A DNA stretch of 64,000 nt from assembly GCA_026225945.1 (NCBI GenBank), contig JAMJFZ010001133.1, positions 14,616,001 to 14,680,000 of the forward strand. The letters are read 5' to 3'. Every line of letters starts with the position of its first letter. Position 1 is the stretch's first letter. Shown piece by piece: positions 1 through 11,818 of the stretch. This DNA comes from Cricetomys ansorgei. Lineage: Eukaryota > Chordata > Mammalia > Rodentia > Nesomyidae. The notes under the pieces are model-generated. The model worked only from the letters and a program-made list of their open reading frames with translations. It had not been told where the DNA came from and ran no database searches. The translations under genes and the position numbers were made by a program.

Positions 1-200
1 TCTCTTATTCCAAATGAGAAACTTAATTGGAAGGTTAGCTTCAAGGTATTCTTAGAAAAAAGAAGCTTGAATCCAACATATCAGTGATTTTATTTTGTTT
101 TGAGTTTTGAATTTGGGAGGGGTAAGAGTACAGCTGTTAAGGAAGAATAATATGAGTATATTTATAAACAACTGGGAAAATTCAGTTCTTAAGAAAATAA

Positions 201-425
201 CTGGGGATGGAGAGATGGTTAGGGGTTTATACTGTTCCTTCAGAGCCTAGTGCTCAGTCCCTGGCATCTGCGTTGAGCAGCTCACGACCACCTGTAATTC
301 CAGCTTGAGGGGATCTGACACCCTCTTCTAGCTTCCTTGAGCACCCACACACATGTGTAATACATACACAGATGCACACACATTAACATATATAACATCC
401 ATAAAAGTAAAATATATCTGAAAAA
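201..425 (+). repeat. B3/B2-class SINE
   Basis: tRNA-derived rodent SINE. The 5' head (ggggatggagagatgg) is followed by the B3-type middle (cacctgtaattccagc, then a gacaccctcttct box) and a CA/AT-rich tail. Several substitutions mark it as an old copy. The degenerate Pol III promoter is probably inactive. Confidence 0.9.
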
Positions 426-970
426 TATTTTATGGAAACAGAAGAAAAAACAAATTAGGATTATTGTACCTGGATGAATATGATATTAAAAATTTAGGGT
501 CAGTCTTTTCTGAATGCTTGTTCATAGTACAAGTTTCCTTTGAAAGAAAAAGATTGAATTTGCAGACCAAGCTGTAAGAACTCAGGTCATGAGTGTGGTG
601 TGGCAGGGCAGTAGAGAATAAAGGGCTGAACTATGGGTTATATGTTACTGCATAGTAAGTCAGACTCAGACTCAGTGGCTTAAATATCATTGTGTGATTG
701 CTCATGAGGCTTTGTATGCCTCCCCATAGGAAGGGATTCAAGCAACACAGGTACTTTTAGTCTATAAGAAATGCTTAGGTTCCATGCAAGCATGATACCC
801 TTTTCTACAAGGCACCTGAACATATTCATATCTAGGCATCTGCAAGGTGTTCTGGAACCAGTCCTCCTTAGCTTCTGTTGTGGGACCATTATAGAACAGT
901 GTTTAATGTCATATAGGGGAGTCCACAGACCACTGGCACTCCTGGAGAAGATTACATCAGTGTTTGAGCA
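426..970. other. No gene; flank of the provirus
   Basis: No coding signal. Short frames occur on both strands over the same bases (680-994), as chance frames do. The stretch near 640-700 (cagtggcttaaat) faintly recalls the end of an ancient mammalian LTR, but I cannot name it. Confidence 0.5.
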
Positions 971-1435
971 TGTTGTGGGGTCCTCTTGATCCAATTATAC
1001 TGACACACAACTTGTTGAAAGAAAGTAAAATTCTATTGAGTTTAAGCATAAAAAGAAAAAGAGAAAGAAAGAAAGCTGAACCAGCCAGGGACGTAGTCTG
1101 GAATGAGAGTTCAGAGCTATGACCTCGACTCAGATTTTTACAAACTATTTAAGCTTGAAAACCACAAATATTTTGTGCCAACATAAACAAAAGTTAGTCA
1201 TAATTTTTAATCAATCAGAAACTCAGTAAGAATCATGGCCAGAGTCGCTATAACCCAGAAATGACACATCTCAGTTCGCAAAACAAGTACCCTATAATCA
1301 TTTTGTGATGGATTTACTGGTGGGCTCTGAAGGCTAGGGGCTTTCTCATTTTCCTTGGAACCTGAACTTTGTTTCTGTTTTAAAATGGATTTTGCAGTTA
1401 AAATGGCATTGTTTCTGCCATTTCATACTATTTCA
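971..1435 (-). repeat. 3' LTR of the ERV1 provirus
   Basis: It aligns along its whole length with 6906-7359, with many scattered substitutions and small indels (roughly four-fifths identical by eye, not computed). On the minus strand it starts TGAAATAG directly after the polypurine tract and ends CCACAACA. A TTAAATAG box in the middle is the best TATA candidate. I see no clean AATAAA on the sense strand. Confidence 0.85.
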
Positions 1436-1448
1436 TTCCCCCCTTTTT
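1436..1448 (-). other. Polypurine tract of the provirus
   Basis: On the minus strand this reads AAAAAGGGGGGAA, directly followed by the TG that opens the LTR. A run of A then G touching U3 is the normal plus-strand primer of retroviral reverse transcription. It fixes the orientation of the element and the LTR edge. Confidence 0.85.
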
Positions 1449-3870
1449 GGTAGTGCCTACTCGAATCGAGTATATTTTTGGGTGAACAAGGGGTTATAGT
1501 GGGTCCAAAGGACCATTAGTTTAACAGAATTTATGTTTTGAACAAAGGAAATAAAGCATTAATGATATAAGGGCCAATCAGTAATTAACAAATATAGAAG
1601 GGGTAAAGGCTCTGTGTGGCTGACATAACAGTTAGAACCTCTTAACTAATGAATCTCTCTGTAAACAAGAATCCTTCTGGTTTGTCAATAGGCATTATAG
1701 AGAGTCATTTTATCCCCAGTGTCAGGGATTACTTCTTTTGACTAAATATTCCAGCCTAGTGAGGGAATGGGATGTCATATTTTCTTCTAGATCTGCTTCC
1801 TACTGAAACTGGGACATCCTTGTCAAGGGCCCCAGGAATGCTGGAAATTTAGTCAAAAGTTGAGGAGATTAGGCAATGGGGTATTTATCAAAAGCATGAA
1901 GTTTGCTGATCCAGCTAAGGGGACAGGAGTGATCACATGGCGGGACTGCTCCACATCAGCTCTTAGAAGTGCCATTTGGAGCAGCCTGTAGTCTGGAGCT
2001 GATTTATGATGATGTCTGTCAGCCAAGTCGAAATCTGTTGAGACAGATATAAACTAGAGACAGAAGTTAAAGTTTACATAATTCCTTTAGGAAAGATTTA
2101 AGTTGTATTTATCTGGAGTCTGTTTGACCCGTTGGAAGTGAACCCAAATCCTGTGACTCCTTGGGATTTTTGGAAGCTTACATGAATTGTTAATTTACCA
2201 AAGGAAATAACAGTTAGCATTACCATTGTTTGTAATCTGACTGAAATCCACATTATAGAGAAAGTAGCCAACATGTGTCTGTTTAAAAGCTGGAATAGAT
2301 TTACATCCTCAAGTCCTCTCAAAAACTATGGCTTTGGTTAAAAAGCATGAACATTTCTTTTTTATAAAGCCAGATATATAGCCAAAGGAAATTTAAAAAT
2401 TTGAGCTTGTGATTGATAATAGAAGTATCAGCTTATCAGACTCCTGTAAGACCATGTATCCAGAACTCCATCAATGTTACAACTCTGAACCTTTGAAATC
2501 TTTAAATCACTCTTATATCTCTTAACTTTTATCCATACATCTTAAATCATCTTCTTAGACCTCTATATTTTAAACTTCAAAACAGTTTCTCAGTCCCTCC
2601 CAACTTAAATTAATGTTCGAACTTTTCAAGTATTTATCATGAGACACACAGCAGCATGTCCGGCAATCTCTTTTAAATAAAGAATTGTAAAATTACTTTG
2701 AAACCTGGTTTGTGAGTTTATTCCTTTTTAGAAAAGGCTCTCTTGGCTCTTATGAGTTGAGCTAATAAGGCAACAGTAGCCTTGGGGCGAGGAACTGGTT
2801 CTCTGCTGTTGTTAGACTAACAAAACTATAGTTAGCCATTAACACTATCAGAGATATGGAAATAACAAATCATAATCCAATGAGCCTATGTGATAACTAA
2901 AATGTCAGAGACTTAGCCATACCTGGACAGGTGACCCTGGGCTCAATGTTTTCTGTGGTCTCACTGGGGTGGCAGAAGTCCCAAGGCAATGCCCATCTTC
3001 AGCTGCCAGGACAGAAGGCACTTTTCTGTGGAAAAGGACTTAGAGGGCTAGACCTTGATTCATCTAGCAGAAGCAGGGTGATCTACTCTCCAGTGTCTTG
3101 TCTGAGTCATGGTTCAGGTAGGTGCATGGCAGCAGGTGAGGCATTTGGGGCACTTCTTCCCAGTGGTTAGCATTACCACAATCGAGGTGAAGTTGTTTTG
3201 CCCCCATCATCTTCTTTGGAGATTTTGGGGTCACTATTAGAATCTGGAATCTCTGTTTGTTATAGCAAGCTTTGTCATTAAACATTTGAAAGACATTTTT
3301 AGCAGATCTCTGAAGGATTTGAGGATCAGAATCTATTAAGTATTATTGAGCTAGACAACTTTATCTGTCTTTTTTAGATATCTATTTTAGGCCCAACCTT
3401 GAAAACAAGAGACTAAATAAGACTCATTTTTTGTAATTAATTACATTAGCACTTAGTATGACTACAAGTCCTGAACACATTACAGAATCTGATCATTATA
3501 AGGTAACTGACCATTAACTTGCATGTTTTAATTATCAATTACTTACAGTTTACAATAAGATAGTACCTTATATAAGATTAAATTTTATAGCCTTATTCCT
3601 CTTAGATTTAATCTTTAAAAAACAACAGTTTTTGAATTGGAGCTCTTTAAGTATCAAAATAAAACTTCAATTCATAAATATAATTTGCAGAAAGACTGGA
3701 AACCTTTTTGATCATTTTACAGTACATCATTACAGAATATCACTGTTTTTTAAATCCTGTTTTATTTATTAAAATAGCTAAAGCCTAAGAAAGTTAACAA
3801 AGACAAGAGGATAAACAGACATTTTTATGTCTGAATAGACCTTAGGTAGAGAAACGTTTTTTTTTTAAGC
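1449..3870 (-). other. Decayed 3' half of provirus interior
   Basis: AT-rich sequence between the polypurine tract and the hAT insertion, where pol and env would lie in an intact element. Only frames of under 80 codons remain (for example minus strand 2098-2322). I could not assign any of them to a retroviral domain with confidence. Confidence 0.6.
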
Positions 3871-4590
3871 CAGTGATTTCCGGTCTTTTTAAGGCTGTGG
3901 CCCTTTAACACAGTTCTTTGTCGCCATTGCCGTTGTCCATGGCCCCCTAATCATGAAAATCATAACTGTAATTTTTGCCATTGTTAAGAATTGAAATGCA
4001 AACATCTTGTTAAGGGCAGAAGGAAGGAGACCCCCGAGAAATCACCAGGACTTGAGATCGATGCAAAAGCAGGAGGCTTATTTCCAACGCGTTGGGGTCC
4101 GCTCCCGCAGACACCTCAAGCGAGGCAGGTGGGATGACCAATTAGCACATTCTGAGTATGGTGTATATATGTTTTTCAAAGGCAGAGCATAGCAACAGAT
4201 CATCAGGCGTGGGAGTATTAACCTTTAAACTGATTGGTGCTGGCCTATAGCAAGGGCGCGGGCACTAGAAAACGCAAACATTAGGGTCTTAGTCAATGTG
4301 GGTGGGGGAGATCCTTAGCCCAAGGCCGTTAGTCAGAGGTCTGTATCTTGTTTGCCTTAGAAATTGTTTTTCTTACAGAAATTGCTTCTCTTACTTCAGT
4401 TTTGGGAACTGTTCCGAGTCGCATTGCCCCTGACTTGGGCCTACACAATTTTGGTGCTCTTAGAAGCCTGACTAAAGTTTGGCTGCTTTGGTCTTGTCCT
4501 TTCAATCTAACATGTAGACAGTTTCAGGCCGTCCCCTCGAAAGGGTTCTTTAAACCCCAAATGTTATGACTCATAGGTCGAGGACTTTTG
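3871..4590 (+). mobile_element. URR1-type hAT-Charlie element split by an LTR
   Basis: Non-autonomous DNA transposon. The left part (3871-4007) starts cagtgatttccgg and follows the same consensus as the better copies at 33884 and 39949. The right part (4509-4590) resumes with a diverged gacccctgtgaaaggg-like segment. The flanks ttttaagc (3863-3870) and ttttaagt (4591-4598) match at 7 of 8 bases, the 8-bp duplication expected of hAT elements. It inserted into the provirus and was later interrupted by a solo LTR. Confidence 0.8.
4008..4504 (-). repeat. Solo ERV1-type LTR inside the URR1 element
   Basis: A 497-bp TG...CA unit with an exact 4-bp duplication (atct at 4004-4007 and 4505-4508), placed where the URR1 consensus is interrupted. 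On the minus strand it carries a TATA-like CATATATAC and, about 70 bases downstream, GGAAATAAGCC followed by CTCCTGCTTTTGCATC, a typical class I R/U5 poly(A) region with AATAAG for AATAAA. It is less AT-rich than its surroundings. It belongs to a different family from the host provirus LTRs. It is probably the product of LTR-LTR recombination. Confidence 0.8.
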
Positions 4591-6885
4591 TTTTAAGTTC
4601 TTTCGTCACACTGTTTAGGCCAGTCTCTCGTTGCACCGTAAGATACAAATATCCCAGTTTTTGGTGTTTAGCATTTGGTGCTCCTATCTGTAACTTTTTA
4701 GCCAAGTATTTTTTTAAGATCATGTATTAATATAAAACATTGTATAAACTTAAAGTGTCTTATAACCTTATTAATTTAAATATCTTAAAAGCTGCTTCTT
4801 AGAAGATTTACTATTAAACTCTAATTTTTTTTAAAACCTAAATTTTTTGTTGTTGTTGTTGTTGTTGGTTTTGTGCATCTGGCTTGACTCTTGTGAGCAG
4901 ACAAAGGCCCAATCAGAGAGAAAGCCTGAGCGGGAGGAGGCTGGTAGTCATCACCTGTATTATTACCTGCTTGTTAATTAAACTGAGTCTCCCCTAGTAG
5001 GGAAACATCCTGCCTCAGAGTACTGTGGCCTAGATGACCAGTTGTCGGAGTGGCAGCACCAGCCTCACAGCTAGACGCACAAACAAACATGTATGCTTTA
5101 TAGGGCAACCACATTTGAATAGCAAAAAGGCGTGGATTTATTAGACTCAAGCACGTATAATCATGCACCCTGTGTTTGTGGCTACGGCAGAGGAGGTAAA
5201 CTCAAATCCTTCAAACTCAGGCACACTGACACACATAGGTATTTGCATACGTGACAGACACTATTTTGAGCCCAAACATCAGTTTATTCAGGCAGCCATT
5301 TCACACACCTCAACAACCTCCCCTTAGAGTTCTTCCCAGATGTTGACAGCCACACGGATACACAATCTACAAAAGTTGTATCCAATACACAGTTGACCCT
5401 GACCTCCCAAAGCTGAGCAATCCAGACAGGTGTTTTGCATCTGTACCTCTGAGGACATTTTGCACCAACATAACACAGGGGCAGCGGCATCTATCCAGCA
5501 GACTTCATCCCTAACACACACAAAACCATTCGTAGTCATTACATTCTAGGGACTGTGTTACACAGCTGGGTCCCCAGATTGCCAGCACCTGCATTTTCCA
5601 GGGCCCCTGGGTCCGCTGTGGCTGTACAGTCTCACCGCTACTCCCGGGTTTGTTTGGTTTTTTTTCAGTCCCAATTTTTTCCCTGGGGTTTCCTATCAGC
5701 TGTGGACATTCTCTGGCCTTCCTCAAAATTCCCCGTGCCCAGCTAATCTTTTTGTTTGTTTGCTTAACCCTCTATTGCTTCTTCAGATGTCCTCTGTGGT
5801 GTTCCGGTGTATTTTGTAGACCTCTTTGTGTTAGATGGATAGTATCATGTCTGCACACTTTATCCAGTAGTACCTGTGGCCTAGACTTTTGGGTTTCTTT
5901 TAGAACTTGATTAATGTGGCTTCCTGTAGCTTGTTTTGTTCTTCTTTATTCTCCTTGGTTTACATTTTGATAAAGCTTTCTGGGAACATCTGCCTCTGAT
6001 CGTGTCTGCCTATCCCATCTTCAGAGGCTTTTATTTTTAATGTCGTCTGAATGTACTCATGACTAGTGTGAAACCTGAGCTTGCTCCTGCAGTGTCCTCA
6101 GCAGCGCAGCATCCTCCACTCCGGGCCCCTCCAAACCTTGTCTGCCCACTCATGGAGCCCTCTTCTCTGGGAACTCACTTCTCCACTAGGGGAGGGCCCC
6201 CTTAGGGCCACAGGAGGCCCCAGTCTCAAACCTTTTCAGGGGCACAGGGTGTCTTTGAAATGCTTTAAACAATATCTAGGGGATACTTAAAGAAACAGGT
6301 TCGGCTCATAGTTTCAAAGATGGTAAAGAAGGGAGGAAAAGTCAGGACACAAAATGAAAGTAAGAACAAAGAGACACTGACACCAAGGAACAGACAATGA
6401 TCAGCAACAACTGGTCAAGAGGACAAACAGAAAACCAGCCTACTGCCCTTCCAAACAGGCGGTGTGGCTTTAACCAAGTGTAAGGGCCAAGGGAGCGTCC
6501 CCACGTGCCCACAGAACTTCAGAGCAATACTGTGTCCAGCTGATCCCTGAGTTTTAGCAGAGGTGCACCCAAATAAATCAAAGATGCACCCCAGAAACCA
6601 AAGCCAACCAGAGCGTCTCCTTACCTCTATGAGACTGCTTGCTCCAAGCAGAGCTCTCTCCCTTGGAATATCTGTGCACTGCACGCTGACCAGAGCCTCT
6701 TTGTCCTTGAGGCTCCCTGTGCCAAACAGAGCTATCTTGTGCCAAACAGAGATATCTTGTGTCAAACAGAGCTATCTTGTCCCAGGCTTGCTCTCACAGC
6801 CAAATACAAGAAAGGAAAAGAAGCCAAAAGAGAAAAAAGCAAACTGCAGGTATGCCAGAACTCAAGAGTTGGGTCAGGGGATTGG
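4591..6885 (-). other. Decayed 5' half of provirus interior (leader/gag side)
   Basis: The region next to the primer site, where leader and gag would lie. No frame on the minus strand exceeds about 116 codons (6415-6765), and none shows a recognisable capsid or zinc-knuckle motif. A short TTG microsatellite lies at 4849-4868. On the plus strand the open frame 6563-7048 crosses the primer site into the LTR and is not a gene. Confidence 0.55.
6721..6780. repeat. Three tandem 20-bp units in provirus leader
   Basis: The unit gccaaacagagctatcttgt occurs at 6721-6740, 6741-6760 and 6761-6780 with one or two changes per copy. It lies about 100 bp inside the 5' end of the provirus, in what would be the untranslated leader. 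Confidence 0.95.
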
Positions 6886-6905
6886 ATCCCAGACGAGCTC
6901 CCCTA
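6886..6905 (-). other. Primer-binding site, proline-tRNA type
   Basis: Directly next to the LTR, the minus strand reads TAGGGGAGCTCGTCTGGGAT. This matches the known 18-base proline-tRNA primer site of gammaretroviruses except for one extra A and two substitutions. The damaged site supports class I membership. Confidence 0.75.
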
Positions 6906-7359
6906 TGTTGTGGAGTCCTTTTGATCCAATTATGACAACATACAACTTGTTGAAAGAAAATAAAATTTTCCTGAATTTAAGTATAAGAAGAAAAAAGAAA
7001 AAGAGGAAGAAAGAAATCTGGACCAGCCAGGGATGTGGTCTGATATGAAAGTTCAGAGCTAATTCACCAACTCAAATTTTAACAAACTATTTAAGCTTGA
7101 AAATCATAAACATTTTGTGCCAGCATGTCATAATTTTTAACCAATCAGAGTCACTAGCAATCATGGTCAGAGTCACCATAACCCAGAAATGACGCATCTC
7201 TGTTCCCAAAACAAATACTCGACAATTATTTTGTTGCAGATTTACTGGTGAGCTTTGAAGGCTAGAGGCTTTCTCATTTTCCTGGGAACCTGAACTTCGT
7301 ATCTGTTTTAAAATGGATTTTGCCGTTTAAGATGGCATTGGGTCTGTCATACCATTTCT
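6906..7359 (-). repeat. 5' LTR of the ERV1 provirus
   Basis: Partner of the 971-1435 LTR. Its inner edge (tgttgtgg on the plus strand) abuts the primer site. Its outer edge is slightly worn (ct in place of ca). Compared with its partner it lacks a short segment near 7130 (aacaaaagttag in the other copy). Confidence 0.85.
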
Positions 7360-10300
7360 CGCAGTGTGTAGAACGTCTGAGTCCCTGACTCATTGCCTGT
7401 AAATTCAGACATCATTTCACTGCATTTTGTTTTCAAGCGAACACAAACGAGGACTCCAGATAGATAGCTTATTTTTAACATGTGCGATGCAAATGTAAGG
7501 TGGGATATGATCTTTTTATGAGGCGCCTTGTTCACAGATTTAAATTTAATAAATTGAATCAAGGTGGAGAGATGGGTTCATTAATTCTAGAGCTAGAGGA
7601 GGCCTTGTCTCTTCACTAAAGATTTAGTCACGAGCCTGTCTGTTGGGGTTGTTTCCTTAACCTTTTCTTTGGGGACATAGTGAGCTTGTATTTTTTCTCC
7701 TCTTCATCCTCTTTCTGTCTTTTCTCTTCTTCCTCTTCCTTTTACAAGTGTCGGTTTATTCTTTAGATCTAGTGATGGGGTATGTGCTACACTGGCGCTC
7801 CTACTCCAGGCAGATGCTCAGTATTGACTTTGGCTGAGGGACTGAGTGATGTCACTGGGTTACATTGTCACCTGATATATTATTCATACTTTATATGAAT
7901 TCATATATTATTATTGGGCTTACACTGTCTAAGGACAAAATTACCAAGGTTCTGTTTAAAGATCTTAATAGCTTTTTAAAAATTCTAGATTTAGTTAACA
8001 CTTCCTTCTGTGAATTAGAGTGAGTGCAATACTCTACGGGGCTGAGGAGAAGAGGTTTCACAGGCAGAAGACAATAAAACAAAACAAAACCAGAGTAGCC
8101 ATTTCAAAGTTAGTGTCCTTGTAAAGACAGACATTAAACACCAATAAGGTTTTCATCTTTCTTATATCTTTCTTGTAAGAATTAATGTAGAGAGACTTTC
8201 ATTATTAACTTACTGGGATTTAACAATCAGTTCTTTTTCTAATCTCCAAATGCTTCTCTTTCTTGGATCAAATGCTAACTCTTAAGCTCCCAAGTAAATA
8301 AGTAGTGGTCCCAAAGGCAGTCATGTGTCTGAGGGACAGTTTTCAGGAGAAATGTAGGCATTTTGGCCATACCAAGATGCCCTAAAAATACCATAGGCTG
8401 GATGGTATTTCTAGAGTCTTAGAAATATCAACTCAGGAAACAAGTGGTTGAGCTAATGACAGCTCTTGCTCCTGATTTAAAGAGGACTTCTATATCTCCT
8501 CACAGTGATGAGAAGGGGGTGGTAGTGGAGGAAGAGGGAGATGTAGGGAGGAGAAAAGAAGGGAAGAAGGGCAATAGAGATGGAGGGAGGGGACACACAC
8601 ACACACGTGTGTGTGTAGGGAGATGGAGAGAGAGAGAGAGAATATAAATTCTCACCTTCTCAGGACCTTGTATCATACTAAGATATCCATGCTTGTAATT
8701 CCCTAGTCATCTCCCAACAACATCCCCAAATACCACTGAACAGGAATTAGGGATTCAACATATAAACTGTGAGAGGACGCAAACGCTCAACTCATGGCAT
8801 TGGGTGATGCTGACAGTCAGCCAGAGTATAATATGATATTTGCCCCTGGGGGGGGGGTTAGGATTGCCAAGACTAGTTCAGCATCTCCTTCCCATAGCAA
8901 TCCCACAAGAACCCCAGACTACCCAGTGGCTTTTCACACATGTGATTTTAGCATATGCCAAATCCAGGATGGCTGAAGTGATCCTTAGAACAGAACTATC
9001 AGAGTAAAGCTTCAGGGCAACGGTGTCCGGTGTGGGGTGGTGTGTGTGGAGATCTGAGGGGTCACTTGGACTTCCTTCCTTCCACATTCTGCTCTTTTGG
9101 TCTTTTCCTAGGGCTGTGAGGAACTTTCTAAGAAAGGAACAGAAACCTCTACTGAAAGTTAGAGCTATCTTGGTGGCCACATGAATGGGCCATCTCACAG
9201 CTCCTCTTCTGGCGCCGGGAGCCAGTCCTTAGTTAAGTGCAGTTCTGCATGAATTTTTACTGTAGTTCTGAACAGTTTCTCCAAGCCAAATGGCCCAGCT
9301 ATGTTGCTTTCAAATTCCTGAACCAAAGACAATGAATGTTCATTGCTTTATGGTACAAATTTTGGGAGAAAATTATTACGTGTGGCTAGTTAATTTGTGT
9401 ATGTTCTCTACTGAGGCAGGGCAGGGATACTTTGTTGATGTCCAGTAGCAACACATGATGCCCATCCAAGGTGACTCAACCAGCGAGGAAATGGCCAGAG
9501 GATTCTACAAGCTTTCATTCTGTTAAATCAGGAAAGAAAGAAAATAAAGAGCCTCTGATACTTATTTTATCTAGTTTGCTAATAGCTCCAAAACCTTAGG
9601 GGTAGAAACATCACAGCCCAGCACATGGAAATGGGCAAAACACTGAAAAGCTTCTCAGAATATCTGAGTGCTCAGCCAACTCACAATTGCACCATTAAAC
9701 ATTTCTGCTCTAACCTCCCCAGGTTGACTGCAGATCACATGAGATAATAAAGGTGGGAGGACTTGTTCACAAAATTTTTAGCACCTAACACATCTCACAT
9801 GTCCTTACAAAGGGTGTGAATGAGGGTCAGGATTAGAAACTGGATGAAGTGAGGAATGAGAAGAAATACAAGAAACAGCTCATTTTTCTCTCTAAGAAAA
9901 ATAATATTGTTTCTAATCACAAAAATATGTTTCTAAGTTGATTTTGAATATTTCTTTAATGTTATGCGATATTTTGGTGTGGGGAAAAAATGCTGGGAAA
10001 TCAGGTCTTCACAAAGCCTGTAGATTACAGAGCTCATTTAAAGCTAATTCCTAATAATTCTGTCCCCTGGCACTCCGCTGACATTCCCAGCAGACTCAGT
10101 GACTGGATAGAATTATCCCATGGCGGTGCTAAGGATACCTCACCTTCTGAAGCTGTCATCAGTAGTCAGCACGTCAGTACCTGTCCCACCTCGGAGACCC
10201 TGTACCACGATGGGTCCCCTTCAGGAAACCAATAAACCCTATAATGCTATCGTCTGAAGTAAGATGGGAAAATGCTAGCTTTAGAGATACTGTTTCATTG

Positions 10301-10750
10301 CACGCAACCCTCACACTTCTTGCTCCCAGTTGGTGTGGAGAAAAGAAATGTATTCTCTCTTTAACATGCCACGCTGTTCGACGCATGTTGCCTAGGGTCT
10401 TGGAGAGCTGAGGCTCAGGTCTCACCAGCATGAAGGATCTGGTGCCATGGGCAAGGCTTTCATGCACACAGAGCTACCGAAGGCATCGCGTCGTCTCTTC
10501 TTCTGTTTGTTTCTGGAAGGGGAAGAGAAAGCTTTCCATCCTAGTTTATTAACAAAACCTATCTTTAAATTTGGATTTTTTTTTTCCCCGCACACGCATT
10601 TGCTTGTCAATTCTTCCTCAAATTCCATGTTTCAAATTTCAAAATTTCCAAGTGAGCCAAACACTGCCATCTTCACAGCGTTTCAGGAATTTGGCCCCAA
10701 TGGACGCACTTTTTTTTTTAAACCATAGCCCTATGACGTGGTCATCCTAT
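7360..10750. other. Mostly unique DNA, no gene seen
   Basis: No recognisable SINE, LTR or exon. Contents noted: a CT-rich run near 7695-7745, a polypurine run at 8510-8590, the AC/GT palindrome at 8592-8617, a G8 run near 8850, and scattered short frames on both strands with no domain. Confidence 0.5.
8592..8640. repeat. (AC)n-(GT)n palindrome followed by (GA)n
   Basis: An AC run switches to a GT run at the ACGT centre near 8606-8607, giving a perfect palindrome, and a GA run ends the block (8625-8640). Confidence 0.95.
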
Positions 10751-10754
10751 GACC

Positions 10755-11070
10755 ATGTATCATAGTCAGCTCCAGGTTTCAAGTTGACTGGAGTCATCTA
10801 GGAAGAGGAAACCTGACATGGGAATTGTCTCGGAGTCGCATGTGGGCACATTCGTGACGCGCTTTCTTGATCCTGCGTTTGTTCAAATGGGCCGGCCCAC
10901 TGTGGTGTTCCTCCGCAGCCTCCGCTCTAGTGCTTGGCTCCGGGTTTCCGCCTTGACGTCCTGCTTTGGCTTCCATCAGTGAAGGACTGTAATCTATAAG
11001 CTAAATAAGCCCTCCCTTTCTCCTGCCTGGTTTTGGTTGTGGCACAAACGCCATAGTAACAGAGGGAACA
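10755..11070 (+). repeat. Diverged rodent LTR-like repeat (family 1)
   Basis: Same family as 11819-12650 and 46255-46616. It has the gagtcatctaggaag segment near the start, ggcttccatcagtgaagga, aagctaaataagccctccctt and a final ccatagtaacagagg. Many CpG-type differences and gaps mark it as old. The family looks LTR-like (TG...CA, late AATAAA) but I do not assign a Repbase name. Confidence 0.6.
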
Positions 11071-11572
11071 AAAAAATTGGCTTGTAGATTTCCGTGGGTT
11101 GGTAACCAATCTTCCCTCCTAATGCTGGGATTCAAGTTCCCTCTGCATAGACAGGAGCTGCCCTTTCTAACTCCCCAAATTCCATGGAAATAACCTTGCC
11201 TCATGCATAGTTTATATTTAGCATACTCTCATTAAGGTGTCATTTCACTTATGGGAGAACAATTAGGCATGCATCTCTCCACAAGAGAGGCGATACATAG
11301 AAATATGAGAGTCACAAAGGAGACGAGAGCGGGAAAATGCAAGCAAAAGGAGAGGTCTGCATTATTAAAAACCCTGACAAGCACATTAGCCTTTATGTAA
11401 GACCTCAGAAAAGTGAGCTGAAGGCAGTGAAAAACGTATTCATGAAATAAAATTGGGAAGGAATGATCACTACTGTAGGGCAAATCTTCCTTAAGAAATT
11501 AACAACATAAATATTGAACCAGGAATTCACTTTATCACTCCTATAATTTTCTAGCAAACCACTACTATGCTC

Positions 11573-11573
<1 letters not shown>
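11071..11573. other. Unique DNA, nothing identified
   Basis: No repeat or gene recognised. The minus-strand frame 11232-11483 (83 codons) has no family resemblance that I can see. Confidence 0.5.

Positions 11574-11613
<40 letters not shown>
11574..11613. repeat. (TG)n microsatellite
   Basis: About 20 uninterrupted TG units. Confidence 0.97.
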
Positions 11614-11614
<1 letters not shown>

Positions 11615-11818
11615 TGTATGTTAACTAATAATATTCATTACAGAATGAGGTGGGGTGGTCTGTTTCTTAATTACATTAAGACTATGTTTTTCTGAATGGT
11701 GCTGTGGGCTCATTATTTTCAACCAAAAAATGTCTATTTACTCCTTGTGAGAGACTTTGGAAAGATCTCAACACAGTTTTAGAAACAAAACCAAGTCTGT
11801 AGCACAGAGTTTTGCTGC

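Larger units (their letters stand above)
971..7359 (-). mobile_element. Decayed class I (ERV1) provirus with nested insertions
   Basis: Two direct copies of a roughly 460-bp LTR (971-1435 and 6906-7359) bound an internal region of about 5.4 kb. Orientation is minus: a purine tract (polypurine tract) abuts the 971-1435 LTR, and a proline-tRNA-type primer site abuts the 6906-7359 LTR. The LTRs begin TG on the minus strand and end CA. The flanking 4-mers agca (967-970) and cgca (7360-7363) match at 3 of 4 positions, as expected for the 4-bp duplication of class I elements. The interior has no long frame, so gag, pol and env coding capacity is lost. A hAT element with a solo LTR inside it sits at 3871-4590. 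Family name not assigned. Confidence 0.85.

Noticed and set aside
2098..2322. 74-codon minus-strand frame placed where envelope would lie
   Set aside because: Position fits an envelope remnant but I see no diagnostic motif; left as decayed interior.
6721..6780. Possible CRISPR-like array
   Set aside because: The units are contiguous with no spacers, and the DNA is mammalian.
6563..7048. 161-codon plus-strand frame
   Set aside because: It is antisense to the provirus and crosses tandem repeats, primer site and LTR. It is not a gene.
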